This document shows positions 20,964 to 33,301 of a stretch of 64,000 nucleotides of DNA, piece after piece. The stretch is taken from contig CM071570.1 of the NCBI GenBank assembly GCA_036426205.1, positions 53,837,087 through 53,901,086 on the forward strand, given 5' to 3'. The notes under the pieces were generated by a model that saw only the letters and a list, made by a program, of their open reading frames with translations, did no database searches and had not been told where the DNA came from. The stretch's first letter is position 1. Each line of letters begins with the position of its first letter. This stretch comes from Ascaphus truei (lineage: Eukaryota; Chordata; Amphibia; Anura; Ascaphidae). The translations under genes were made by a program, and so were the position numbers.

Positions 20964-22190
20964 AATTCACCACAGAAGAGTGATATTAATTTAATGCAAG
21001 GATTAAATTAATCATTCAATAACATTACAGTACCTCACTCACTAACCAACATATTTATTCAGATGTAATGCCAGATCATCGGTACCCAAAACAGCTGGTC
21101 ATTGATACAATGTCCGGACTCCGCCACTGGGAAGGCGCCTTGGTTCTACCAACCGTGATGGGTTCCCTGTCCGGACTATGGCAAAAAGGTGTCGGAAACA
21201 CACTGAAATAATCCTAGCCTCAACCAACTAGGATGGTAGTGTTACAAATCAGGACCACTAGTGGGAACCACCCAAGGGCTGTGGTCTTATATCTGGACTA
21301 CAGTACCTTCCACCCACTCCTGGAAACCACAGGTTTTCCTTGGGAGCCACAATCTTACTACTTTGCCCTGGGAAATAAACCAAAAGAAAAAAGAACTCAG
21401 TTAAATGTTGCACTCTGTTATCACTAGTGATGAATGTCAATATTAAAATAATCTTTAATTAAATTTACTATTAAAATAAATGGTGCATGAAATAGGTTAA
21501 AAAATTACATCATGACTCAGTATGTCAGATAACTGGATGAATACCAGCAGTAGCGGGTCACTACGTTTAGATGGACCCCTAATGTCGGTCTCTGCGAGTG
21601 GCAGTGTCTAGTTGCTTTAATAAGTGTGGATAAATGGTTATACTGCCCCATGGCCAGGGAGAGGAGTAAGGTGATATGAGGCTGCTATTCGTATGTCACA
21701 TAGAATGCTATTCAATATACTGTAGCCTAGAGCAGCAGTATATGCTATAGATTCTAGTTGATTTCTCAGTCGGGGTAAAAAAAGCTTTGCTACATAGGTG
21801 GAAGGCAGATCAACTGCAGCTGTACTGCTTGCATCGCCCTGTGCAGATATGTAGCTACAATTTGCTGTGTAATCAGCAATGTTCAAAGCCCCCTAATCAC
21901 AATACAGATGAGTGATATCTTCAATTAGCCACATATGCAGTTATACTAATCTAACAATGGCAGTAGCTGTTGTCTAGTACTACCTGCATTTCGGATGCTC
22001 ACCCTGTTTGTGCGGTATTGCTTTAAGGGAATATGTCCCACTCCTACTCCTCTCGGTAAGTATTGGAAGTAAACCAGGAACTATATTGATGGCGTTACGA
22101 GCCATTCCCCTCAAAATCGCAGCCTTATATTATATACATATCTTCAGCTGATGGAAAAAGTATAACTGACACTGCCACTGAATTAAAAAA
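20964..22190. other. No gene seen
   Basis: No coding similarity or clear repeat boundary. The end of this stretch leads into a hammerhead-like motif and may be part of a Penelope-like terminal repeat. Confidence 0.4.
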
Positions 22191-22194
22191 CCCC

Positions 22195-22246
22195 GTCGAC
22201 GATCGTTTGGCGTGTTACCGCTTTGTCAAGACTCTTGGGCTGAAGG
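22195..22246 (-). ncRNA. Degenerate hammerhead core
   Basis: Minus strand: TTGACAAA, stem II GCG-loop-CGC, CAAA for GAAA, the palindrome CGATCG as stem III, then TC and GAC, which can pair with the upstream GTC. It resembles the motif at 14.17 kb. Two core changes make activity unlikely. Confidence 0.5.
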
Positions 22247-22429
22247 TGAGTGCGACCCTATGGGAACCATTTATACACAATACGCAGCGCCGATTGGCTG
22301 TTCAGCATAATAGAAGAATGTCAATGATTGGTTGATACGATATTATGCTAATATAGCGTGACGTCACATTGCTAGTGTGAGTGATGTTCCATATGTAGCG
22401 TTACCAGTGGGTATATGCAAAGACAGATA

Positions 22430-22624
22430 CTTTGTATAGCACTACAATGCCATTACTGCTCAATTTACATAGTTACTATGTCAGTATGGAGAAGTCTGCA
22501 AAGTGATGTACACACATTGTTGCTAAAAGGTATGAAGTCATATGAAGGAATTGAAAAGCAAACCTTCATTGAGTCCTTGTGGGGATGAAATTGAGCAGTA
22601 ATGGCATTGTAGCGCTATACAAAG
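22430..22624. repeat. 195-bp hairpin with 37-bp arms
   Basis: Bases 22430-22466 and 22588-22624 are inverted complements with one mismatch (AGCACTACAATGCC versus AGCGCTACAATGCC). The loop is 121 bases. It may be a small MITE or two facing SINE/LINE tail fragments. No target duplication found. Confidence 0.85.
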
Positions 22625-23540
22625 TGTGCAAGGGGTTTTCATGATGCTGGTGGATAGCACGGGAATAGGATGGTGGCTGGGTGGGTGTAAGGGATGTGTA
22701 CAGAGGTACATATAATGGAGACCGATTTGGGTGAAATTATATCTTGGCATTATTGAGCCTGTTCCTTTATCCAGGCAAAACATACAAAAACAACAAAATA
22801 ACAAACCCCTATCCCTTTGTAAGGGCTAACTTACTTCCCCAGACCCTATCGGCTGGACTGGAGGGATATTCCCATTACCAGCCTATTACCCCAAAGTCTC
22901 AGGAAGTACCTTAAGCAGGTGGCCCTCCATGTCATTCTCTGGCAGGTTCCTGGGTCCTCTGTGTCTAGGAAATATAGGTTTCTGGGTGACTGGGTGTCTT
23001 GATCTCAGCACAGCCTTTGTGCTCAATACAGTGTCTATGTGCAGGCTTCTCTGCTCTCCTTCTGTCAGCCCAAATGTGAGCTAAGGAAAATCTCTCTCTT
23101 GTTTAAAACAGGAGGCTTTTCTTACAGACTTATTCAGAAAAACTATGATTTACTTCTGTGGGAGTTTATGTGAGATAGTTTAGATTGAAGTTTAATAAAT
23201 AACCATCTAAATAGAATAATCAAAACAGGACAACCAGAAAACTGTGTGTGTGTTTTAGGGACAAAACAAAGACTTGGTCTCAGCGTTACTAAACACTGGT
23301 AGGATCCATGTGTAACAATGGGTATAACCATTTGAAGTTACAAAGTTTGCATCTTGCAAATCAAATACATTTGCTAATCAGAATCCCAGCAAAATAATAC
23401 ATTTATTTATAAAAAAAAATAATTATTGTAGATTGTCTGTGTTATTTCAATGCAATGTCTTGTAAACATACTGCTGACAAGCTGGCTTGAATGATGTAAC
23501 AGCACAATATACACAATGAAAAAGATATAGGCGTTAAAAA
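22625..23540. other. No gene seen
   Basis: Unremarkable sequence. A segment near 23560-23640 (CATGGCCCGGGCCACATGC) looks like a dispersed repeat but has no clear ends. Confidence 0.4.
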
Positions 23541-23754
23541 ATATTTTGCATTGTACTAGTTCAAGCATGTCAAACACATGGCCCGGGCCACATGCAGCAC
23601 AAGCAACCTTGTCATGCAACCCGGAACTTATTTGGCCAGGATGGAAGTTGTTTGGCTGAGAGGGAGAGTGGTAGGGAGGTTGTTTTGCCAGGAAATAAAG
23701 TGGGCAGGATGTTTGCCCAGTAGGGAGAGAGTACGGTAGGTTGTGTGACTGTTC

Positions 23755-23990
23755 AGAAGGGACGGTGTTTGGTGAAGAGAGGGGATGGGGAAGAGAGGGA
23801 ATATTGGAGAAAGAGAGGATGTAGGGGAGAGAGAGTGGGGATGGGGAGAGAGAGAGTGGGGGTGGGGAGAGAGAGAATGGATGGGGAGAAAAAGGATGGG
23901 GAATGGAAGAGGGAGAGGGGATTGGGTGAGAGGCAGAGAGGGGGGGATATGGGGAGAGAGAGTGGGGATGGGGGAGAGAGAGCAATGCAT
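23755..23990. repeat. GA/GGGA-rich tract
   Basis: GGGGAGAGAGAGTGGGGATG-type repetition, which creates artificial frames on both strands. Confidence 0.9.
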
Positions 23991-24744
23991 TAAAAAATGC
24001 TATCAATTAGGTTAAAAGCTGCATTCAAAATTTCTAAAAAAAATATCACTTTGTGCTCATCTTTAAAACAACTTGGTCAACAAAACTGTCAAAATAGTAA
24101 CACAAAATAGAAGACAGATTCCAATAATGCTGTTCCACTGCTAAAAATTAAGATTTTTGTTTTATGCAATAATTGACGTTTGCGTTCATCCTTGTAAAGA
24201 CAGTGTCTTACAAGAGTGCTGATGAGGGATTCAGTGCGCGCTATCCCCAAAGACTCTCCCCAATAGTGTTGCAAGGACCCTCCACTGCTCCTATTCTCCC
24301 GCGATCAACGAGGTCACTAGAGTACATAAAACACAAAAAAGGCCGCAGAAGGGGATATACAACAAAAGGCAAAATTAATAATATTGCAAAATAATTTTAT
24401 TTAATTATATCACAAAAACATATAATACATAATTAAGAGAGAAGGGAAAAGATCACATCGATCAGTACATCCACTCCTCAAAAGCTCCCATCAACACAGG
24501 GAAAATCCCCATACAGACACACAAAACCTCCCCACTATCTGTCAATCCAGAGAGAAAGGAAGGCAGATACTGTAGGGACAAGAGAAAGCTGCTTGAAGCA
24601 CTGATGATACAGGCTAAAAAAGTTCAAACACAGTTCAAACCGCATAAGATGTAAGGGGCAAGCTTATCTTGAAAACAGGAATCGGAGTCCTCGTGGAGTT
24701 GGGGACAACAGCTTCCGGTATCGTCGTCACGATCTCGCGTCACT

Positions 24745-24795
24745 GCGTGATGACCTCAACACGTTTCGCACCCAAATGGTGCTTCTTCAGGGTAT
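24745..24795 (-). ncRNA. Hammerhead-like core with good stem II
   Basis: Minus strand: CTGAAGA, then stem II GCACC-loop-GGTGC and GAAA. This is an intact consensus core. Stem III (CGTG) is weak and I cannot pair a stem I, so it is probably decayed. Flanking sequence (24355-24740) has no coding motif and may be a Penelope-like terminal repeat. Confidence 0.55.
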
Positions 24796-24869
24796 TTCAA
24801 CTGATTTCTTGCACAACACGCGCCCCCTCCCTCTTCTGCGCGCACTGTCTGGGGCACCATAGCCCCAGT

Positions 24870-25345
24870 CTAATTGGTTGGTAAGAAGAATGTACAGAGA
24901 CAGTAGGAAGGTGTTCTGGTAAATGCGTCTATAAGGGGCCAGGGTCGATGTATGAGGTGTATAGTATCAGCGACAAAGCTACTCATATGCTTCGTTAAGG
25001 ACGTGGGTTTTGAGATGGGTCTTAAAGGTGGATAGAGAATGTGCTAGTCGGATATTGAGGAGAAGGGCTTTCCAGGGGTGTAGGGCAGTCAGTGAGAAAG
25101 GTTTAAGGCACAAGAGGGCTTTAGATACAAAAGGGGTAGAGAGAAGACATCCTTGAGCAGAACGCAAGAGTCGGGATGGTGCATAGCAAGAAATTAGGGC
25201 TGAGTTGTATGGAGGGGGAGAAGAGTGTAAAGCCTTAAAAGTGAGGAAGAGGATTGAGTGTGTGATACAGGATTTGATAGGAAGCCAGAAGAGGGATTTA
25301 AGCAGGGGAGACACACAGAGATTTAGGAAAGTAAACTCATACAAA
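24870..25345 (-). pseudogene. L2-group LINE, RT C-terminal tail
   Basis: The minus-strand frame reads LLKSLFWLPIKSCITHSILF, FKALHSSPPPYNSALIS, APSRLLRSAQGCLLST, HPWKALLLNIRL and THLKTHVLNEAYE. This is the last part of an L2-type ORF2, beyond the catalytic domain. The 3' untranslated part runs to about 24870. It is the same family as the copy at 44.1-45.0 kb; shared segments include WLPIKS and LTFKALHSS. The 5' end is truncated, as is usual for LINE copies. Confidence 0.83.
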
Positions 25346-26979
25346 GTACACTCATGCTAATCATATAACCTAATTGGAATTTAACAAAAAATGGAACTCG
25401 GTGGAGATATGTCTTTTTTCTACCTAATATACTATGTGTATCATTTCCCTGGGAGCGAAAGTATGCCCATCAAATAAAAACATATGAACTTGTTATATCA
25501 TCACACATTAAGCTTTCTCCATAAATTACACACATATACATTATACAATAACAACCTATGCAAGTACTATAACACGTGTGATTATAACTATCATAATTAT
25601 AAATTGTTCATCAGTTGTACTGCTGTAATGCAAGGGTGTTGATTTATCCATTAATCATGTAGCTATGACAATCTCCACATTTCCAATCAATATTAACATC
25701 ATTAATGATGATCTAGTAAGAATTTGAGGTAGCAGTGTGATTACACCTGCTACATAAGAATATTATAAAGCATGTAGCTTGTCATTCGTTTTTTATGCTA
25801 TACAACAAATAAAAATTTCCTGCATAGTTGTCAACCCATGTTTTATTAACTCATGTTATGCCACACATGCCTTCTTTCTTGCACCTTCATGTTTCACTTA
25901 GATACCAATGCAAACTGTTCTTAACAGTCATCAATCCTTGCCTCGGTTCTTCTTTTATTATCTTCATGTTCAACTAATCTAATAAAACATCCTGATGTAC
26001 GTTACAAGCCACATTCATATACTGCATTCTGTGAAAAAAGTACGATAAGGCATTTCAGAAACAGTACATTTTTAAGGCAACATGTAAAGCTCTGTTTACA
26101 AATTTTAAACCCTTTGGGAGATTTTAAAGATTCATCACAATTGTAGCCAATCACCACCAACTAAATACTTAGGATATTGAGGCTGACTGTACACAATCCC
26201 AATACAATATTTTTCAGTGGCACTTCACGAACTTCTATTCATACTTATTTATTCCAAAATTAGAGAAAAGGGTGTGTTACCACCCTATCTCTAGCTAGAA
26301 GCACATTGATAGGTGCATTCCGGGGCAGTTAAAACGTAACATTTAATAAACTTGTGATAACAAAAGTCTACACATGAAAATAAAATATTGAATGGTAAAT
26401 ATGTGTATAGTGTGAATTCTGATGCACCCAATGCCAATCTAGGCATTTGTGGGCGAAACTCATATTGACATTATATCAACTTATATATCAATTTTAGTGA
26501 GTAGTACAGTATATACTCTTTTGTGTTTTGATCTATTCGTACTTATAAACAGAGATCACATTTTGTGTCACCCCATACTGCATCCACTCATCAAAACCCA
26601 TCAGACATAATACACACAAGCTCAGGTGTGGCCACATTAACTGTGGGCTGTATTGTGCCAGTGTGTGTCAAAAGTAAGAGAACAGTAGGTGCTATGATAA
26701 CAAGACTACCCGCATGACGTCATTCATTTATACAGGAACAGGAGTTTCCCAACCTTATATGGATACAATGACTTTGTGCGGAAAAATGTTTTCCAGTGTC
26801 GGACATTAGTAACGAAAAACATGTTTTAAACAACCAATATGAGCAGGTGAGACATTGAGCTGAATGCCGTAGTGCAGCTCCACATGAGGGAGGCATGATC
26901 TCCTAAATATTTGATCTTTTAAGACATTACTCTAACTCCTTTCACTGAGTAACTACAACATAAATACGTCTCCAGGGCC
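25346..26979. other. No gene seen
   Basis: AT-rich, no coding motif, no inverted repeat ends recognised. Confidence 0.5.
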
Positions 26980-27830
26980 AGTATGCCACTGAAGGTCAAA
27001 CAAAACCCTTACCCAGGACATCACCGACTTTTTGAAGAAATGGCAGGGGCTGTCTCGTTTATCCCCAGATAGTGGATCTCCGCATGATAATTCAGACTTG
27101 GAGTAGGAGGATGAGCTCAGTCCCCAGTTACGTACCAAAACAGATATTGAAGAGGTCTGCACCAACCTGAAAACAGACTATCAAACAGAGCTGCAAAAGT
27201 CCTTGAGAGAGGTGAGCGGTGTAGTGACTGAGCTCGGCGGGAGAATAGATGAGCTGTAAAAAAAAAAAAGATGGTTGAGATCACTGAGGCGCATAACGTT
27301 TTCTGTCAAGATAAAAAAGGTGTTAAAAACACGATGAACGAGAACTTTAAAAAAAAAGAAGAAGACAATGACAACTGCTCTAGACAGAACAATGTCCAGA
27401 TCCGGAATATCCCAGAGAAGGTTTAGAATCTATCGGCTTATCTACTCTTGCAGTGTCAGACCCTGACCCCCCCAAAAAAACAGGCAAGTTTGCTGCTTCT
27501 TGACAGAGCTCATAGAGAGCTGAAATCAAAGGCTCTCAATGCGGACATAGAGATGTCATCATCCGCTTTCATTATTTTATATCTAAACAGTCCATAATGG
27601 TTGCCGCCAGAAATAGACCTTCAGTGTACCTAGATGGGACTGAGCCGTAAGAACATCAGAAACAGATATGGGCTTCCGTTTATGACTGATAGTCCTAAAG
27701 GAGGGCTCACAGATATCTATTAAAGATTCCAGAGAATTAGACGTCCGTTTAGGGACAAAAAACATAATTTTTTTCGGGGAGGACACGCCCACCCTTCATC
27801 ATGTGGAAAGATTTTCTCATTAGTAATATT
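26980..27830 (+). pseudogene. L1-type LINE ORF1 relic
   Basis: Plus-strand translation in shifting frames gives a coiled-coil part (TDIEEVCTNLKTDYQTELQK, then VTELGGRIDEL), an RNA-binding entry (CSRQNNVQIRNIPEK, compare the L1 signature ENRSRRNNIRIRGIPE) and LLDRAHRELKSKA (compare ERAHR). ORF1 of L1 elements is an RNA chaperone that coats the element RNA. There are many stops, and A-runs near 27258 and 27349 shift the frame. It ends near 27830 with no ORF2 attached. Confidence 0.8.
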
Positions 27831-28139
27831 TCTTTTTATACCGGATTATTTACCCTTCCTCACATACTAACCCGAAAGTAGGTGTACAAAAACATTTAAA
27901 ATGTACATTCAATTGAAACAATTCTATACAATAAGCGCATGGGATTTAGCGTATTCTGTATCGCTTAAGTGCAATAAACAATTTTAAAATACCTTTAACA
28001 ATATTATAGATAGGCAGTAATAAAAGCAATAGAATCAAGGATGCATTGGTGGCCATCTTTAATGTACCCATGTGCAGAAATATTTCTATCTTAGATTTAG
28101 AACACAATGGGAGTGCCCCCCTTCAGTTTATATCTGTTA

Positions 28140-28260
28140 CAATTAGGACGGGGAGGGTATATATATTACATCTATATATATACGTATATATATGTATATG
28201 ATATGATATTATTATTATATTATATATAATATTATATATATATATCATATTATATACGTA
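28140..28260. repeat. TA-rich microsatellite
   Basis: TATATA/ATTATA stretch. A second short TA run lies at 28398-28446. Confidence 0.85.
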
Positions 28261-28319
28261 TAGAGGTATCAGTACCGTGTTAGCCGAGCTTCAATAATCA
28301 AAAAATAAATAGATGATAC

Positions 28320-28372
28320 CGTTCTGTGGCTAAGTTTTCGAGATACACTGATCTCTTCTTCCGGCGATGTTA
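28320..28372 (-). ncRNA. Hammerhead-like core downstream of PLE 2
   Basis: Minus strand: CGGAAGA (consensus CTGAAGA, one change), stem II GAGAT-loop-ATCTC, then GAAA. It has the same orientation as PLE 2 and lies beyond its coding end, as expected for the terminal repeat. Stems I and III are unclear. Confidence 0.55.
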
Positions 28373-28559
28373 CAATGAATGAAGCAAAAGGTATACATGT
28401 ATATATATATATATATGTATGTATATTTGTATGTATATATATATATACTGTATACACACACACCATCTACTTTAGAAACATTAGTGACTTTAAATCATAT
28501 TTATGATTACCATAGAGAAAATATGATTAGTACAATTTTTAAAGAGACTGGTAGATGAT

Positions 28560-29222
28560 ACAGCAGAGAACTGATTTAAATATTAGTAATTTATTAATAG
28601 AGTCTTAGGATCTATGGCTATGTACTGTACCAATGCATTTATTTAAGGAAGCACCTATAGTTTTCTTCCTTAAGTCCTTTTGGAGCAAGTGTGTCTAATT
28701 GTATTATCCCGTATAATTCTCTTTGTAAAAGGATTTTTTCATTCTCTGGATTATAATTCCTAATATTACTTTTATGTTCAAATTTGCATTGTTTTATGGG
28801 TCTTTTTTTTTCCTTAGGGGGAATAGTTTTTTTTACATTTTAAAGTCTCCCTCAATTAGTGCCTTGCTTACATTTTTCACTCTTCTATATGAAAATAGTG
28901 GGGGTTCATGCAAACATTTTCCATAATGCTGGTCTCTTTGCATAAGAGGCCAATATTTTAGAATAGTTTTCCTAATGCTCAATGAATTACTATCAAACGC
29001 TGAAATTAAGGGAATTCTCTATACTTTTTTATTCGCTGTTTTTGATTTTCATAAAATTTGTCGCTGTATCTTCCACACTTGTTCATTCTGTTTATTCAAT
29101 TCATTTCTGGTGTACTCTCTCTCTATCAGTTAATGTCTCAATAATTTAATTTGCCCTTAGTTCATATAATGTATCATTAGAAGTTATATATATTACTCTC
29201 AGTAATTGACTTCTGAAGTATC
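28560..29222 (-). pseudogene. Penelope-like element 2, C-terminal coding part
   Basis: From 29222 downward the minus strand reads GYFRSQLLRV, ETLTDR, then ILKYWPLMQRDQHYGKCLHE, PPLFSYRRVKNVSKALIEGD, then KILLQRELYGIIQLDTLAPK before the end. These are the thumb of a Penelope-type RT and the extreme C-terminus. The Cys-rich/GIY-YIG middle is missing, so there is an internal deletion near 28860. The upstream part of the same gene lies at 33491-33690, beyond an inserted retrovirus-like element. Confidence 0.8.
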
Positions 29223-29227
29223 CTTTC

Positions 29228-29756
29228 TGATCATGTGTATTTTATAGGGGGTACTCCATATCGATTTATAAAGTTAAGTTGTTTTTCTGTTGTTCACCTT
29301 TGCCACATATATGCCCCATCTATGTTGGATGAATGCCAAGTATGTGTTCAGATGGCAGTTCCTGTAAAAGCAGGAAATCTGGACACATACGCAATTTCAC
29401 ATTGTGCTATCTCAGCATTCAGTTTCTCAAGTCCCAAGTCAGAATTTATGACTTCATTCAAAGACAGACTGTTGTGACTTTTAGATAAGGAGTTAATGTC
29501 AGAATATGGGAAGTAAGTTTTCTGCACGTATACTCGCTCGCTTGCTTAGCTATATAACCCCTGATGTAACTAAGAATAAACTAGGAGAGGTTTTTGACAA
29601 TGAACACTCGTGCTGTCTGACTCAATTACTTTCTCCTCCGAGCGCTCGTATTCTTTTCCAGTACAGCACCTTAGGAGTGGTAAAGGCCTCTCGAGAGGGT
29701 CTTCCGAGTTGAAGGGGACGGTTCTTACTTATGCTGAAGTAGAGGACAAATTTACA
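29228..29756 (+). repeat. 5' LTR of the retrovirus-like element
   Basis: A TATA-like GCTATATAACC near 29550 and a polyadenylation signal AATAAA near 29576 are followed by a U5-like region ending TTTACA. The last part matches 33302-33485. The upstream U3-like part has no match at the other end. Confidence 0.7.
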
Positions 29757-29758
29757 TT

Positions 29759-29776
29759 TGGTGTAAGAAGTGGGAT
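29759..29776 (+). other. Primer-binding site, tRNA-Leu-like
   Basis: TGGTGTAAGAAGTGGGAT lies two bases after the LTR end. It matches the complement of a tRNA-Leu 3' end at 17 of 18 positions (tRNA sequence from general knowledge). Confidence 0.7.
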
Positions 29777-30589
29777 TAAGGCGCCATCGGCGGGGTAAGT
29801 ACAAGATACTATTTATCTGTATTATCCTCCCGGTGTCTCCTTATCCAGAGCCCATTATAGTTATACCTCCTTACTGGAAGATTTTGTTATAAACATATGA
29901 CTCATATAGTTAGTCGGGGTTACAGTCCCCGACTGGCATAAAGGAATAAGATATAAGTGTACAGTATATCTGGAAATACTCTAAGGTGACTGTGGAAAAG
30001 TGGGGGGGAAAAAAGGGGAGATATCTATATAGAGTGCATAATTACGCTGTTTTTGCTCATATTTACTGTGCTGTGCTTGCTTGTTTAAAAAGAGTACTAA
30101 CAAGTAAAATGTTGTCTGGAACTAAGCCACACAAAATAAAGTATAAGACTAAAGAAATCTGTTAAAACTGATAAGGAATGTGCTGCAGCCTGTGTCAAAA
30201 TTGCATCTTTTAAGTGCTGCCAACTGAAATTTTTTATATAACTCTCAAAATGCATATTTGCCCCCTGCCCCTATGGCATCGGGACAATTACCATTTCCAT
30301 AGGTAGCCCCAATTTATCCCAGTGTCCCTGTTCTTAAACCCCCTGAGCCCTTAACCTTTCCCAGGTCACAGGCTCTGAGGCAGTCTCCGATAAAGAAGTT
30401 CTTATGGCTTCATGGGGAACCCGAAGCAATAGTCTCCCTAGACCACTCCCTATTGTTATGCCTGCCAGGCAGATCAGTACGGATGGGGAAGAGACGGACT
30501 CTATGCAGGAATGAACCCCTCACAGGGACCGTTCACGGGACAGGGAAAAGTCACAGGATGAATCAGAATCAGATACTGACACTGTGGCA

Positions 30590-31015
30590 CAGTTTTATGC
30601 AGGTCTGTCAAACAAAGCACGGGCTCAAAAAAAAGTGTGTTATAACTGCTGTATTTATTTTTAACATAACGTAAGTGAATAAGGAAGAAACAGCAAGTGA
30701 ATTTGCCGATAGATTATTGGAAATAATATAGGCATATGGAAGTATTGAGGAAGTAGAGACGAGCACAAGACCATTTATAGTGGTGTTTTTTTTTAAAGGT
30801 TTACATGCAGAAATTGGGACGGAGTAGAGGAAGTGTATTGGTTGGAAGCATAAAAGATTGTCAGACATTGCTACTGCGGTAGAGAATGAAAAAAAAAGAG
30901 CAGGGAAGCTAAGAAAGCAAAGGAAAAGAAAGGACAGGAAGTGTTATAATTGTAAAGAGACAGGATATTTTGCCAGTAATTGCAATGCAGCCCCTAAAAA
31001 GAGAACCAAAGATTT
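30590..31015 (+). pseudogene. gag nucleocapsid remnant
   Basis: A basic stretch (KLRKQRKRKDRK) leads to a zinc-knuckle-like CYNCKETGYFASNC at 30942-30983. The spacing is that of a C-C-H-C knuckle, but the His is replaced by Tyr. Nucleocapsid knuckles bind genomic RNA. The rest of gag is broken by stops. This is a dead copy. Confidence 0.65.
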
Positions 31016-31403
31016 TTTTTAGTAGAATATTTTTGTCTAAATTCAGACGGGTCTTTCCCGCCGGTATTGAGAATCTCAAGTATTGTAAATCTCAGTGGAA
31101 AATATGTTTTGTGTGTAAATTCAAGGTAGGAAAATTAGTTTTTCCCCAGAATGTTTTATTAAATTTTATAAATATGGTTAAAAGGTTGATTGAATGAGTA
31201 ATCCCTGTGTGCTTGTTTAATCTGAGTGAATCCTAACTATGTGAAAGTTTTATGTGCATTGAATAATATGAATGTCGGTTTATTGTATATATACAAAATT
31301 ATTATCTAGGAACTTGCAAGTGTTTCTAAAAAAGAATATAATTAATTGCTCATGTTGAAATTTAATTTTTAAAGGTGTACACCCCCACTATAACACAAAC
31401 TAA

Positions 31404-31407
<4 letters not shown>

Positions 31408-31465
<58 letters not shown>
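31408..31465. repeat. (GA)n microsatellite
   Basis: Pure AG run of about 56 bases inside the retrovirus-like element. Confidence 0.95.
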
Positions 31466-31468
<3 letters not shown>

Positions 31469-33301
31469 GCAGCCTAGACACCCCCTTCTCCAGTTTTTAA
31501 AAAAAAGGACAGAGATACATTTCAGATACAAAAGTTAACTGAAGCTCCGTAGCAACAAATTAGGTTTAACTGTAGTTTAGGATATGATAATAAAAGAGAA
31601 GGAAATTTTTATTAATATAGTTTGCCAGGCAGGATCAAACAGTTTTGCATTCCCTCAATGTGGTATAGTGTGCTCAGCACTTTTCAAAGAAATGATATTA
31701 CAAGTAAATTAGTGTGGAATCTTATACAAAATTATTTTTAACTATTTTTTTTTTTTTTTTGGTGTGGCAATAGCTGGGGCACCAATTTTAATGAATTTAG
31801 ATTGTAGCAAAGTCAAGACCACAGTGACTGTTTAGTAAAACAATTAGTAAGTATTGTATGCAAATAATATATTTTTGAGTCTCTCTATGCATATGTCAAA
31901 GTTGAAAGTGCACCTGCGAGAGACGGGTTGATGTTCAAACATTTCCTACACAAGAACGTTCTTCATCCCAGATGAAAAGGCCCTACTACTAAAAGTACTA
32001 CTCATCACCATTACAGCAATTAAAGTGGCAGTGGTCTCTTTTTGAATCCACGTTACGCACATGAAACTTATCCCAACACCACCCACAGTTGCTTCAATTT
32101 ACACCATCGCCAAGGTGGAAAAGCCTAAAGACACAGCCAAAAGTCTGGGCCTCAACAAATGAACTTTGAACTTTTTAATAATCTTTTTTTCTTTACAGGT
32201 TTTTTTATTTTAATTATAATGTATATTCTATTAGGTTTGTGTAAATAGTGTGCGCACAAAGACGATAGGGTAGTAACAGGTATATTTTGTTTAGTAATTG
32301 TTATTTTGTTTTATTATTCTGTGTATGGTATATATGCACACCTTTTTGTCACACAATGGAATCCTGGTAAACAAAGCCCATATTTTATGTATAATGTAAC
32401 CCAATGTACTATCTATATTCAATAGGTTGCACCCCAGGAATATGAGTTATATTTATCCCTTTGAGAAAAGGACAATATGATATAAGACATTTGTAGAACT
32501 ATCTATAAGAGATTGGTTACGAAGGGTGTATAACTACGAGTTTGCCCTAGGGAAGTTATTAACTCTGTGGTAGAAGGACAGATAGAAAATTACTCTGCAA
32601 CTAGACCAGGTTATTTTTTTGGGAAAAGTAGTTCCAGTGTTTAAAGGTAGAGATGACGGATGGGATTTGTTGGGACTTGGTGGTTGAATTAGTTCTCTGG
32701 AAGCGAAGCTAGTGGATGTTTTTATATGTGTCTGTTCTACTCATTACTCTCTATGTATGTGTTAAGTACAGTAAAACTTTGGTCCAGAAGTGCGCTGCAA
32801 TCCCCCACCAACGCAATGCCTCTTTTCGGTAATAAAGATGTCAGCAGTCCCCCAGAAGAAGAGACCGAAGAAGAAATCAACTGCGCCGATATAATGGCCG
32901 GAAAGGAGTGAAGTCATGCACAACTGGACTTTTTGGTCCAGCAGGACTATGAAATGGTTAACTGTTCTTTAAATAGACTGTCTCTTAAGAATAAGAGGGG
33001 ACTGAGAGGATCGGATATGAGGCTATAAGGAAGGTGGAGAGGTCACCCAGGGGTGTGAGTCAACCACAAGGAAAGAATTCCAAGTCAGCCATTTTTGACC
33101 ATAGCAGCCATTTTGCTGTTTTGCCATTCTGAATAAATGCAGTATGAAAGATGTGTGCAAGAAGGATGTTTGTGCAGTCGCTCTCAGTAGAAATTAGCTC
33201 CCACCAATACTCAGAAATTTTTAGCCGCCATAATATACTAGTAGTTATAGAAGAGCAGTGTGAATTGTAATTTAGAAATTGGTAATGGGTTTATATAACC
33301 A

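Noticed and set aside
23407..24015. 199-codon minus-strand and related frames
   Set aside because: Driven by a GA-rich tract; no domain or conserved start.
24225..24250. CTGATGAGGGATTC taken as another hammerhead
   Set aside because: No stem II partner or GAAA box follows at the right distance.
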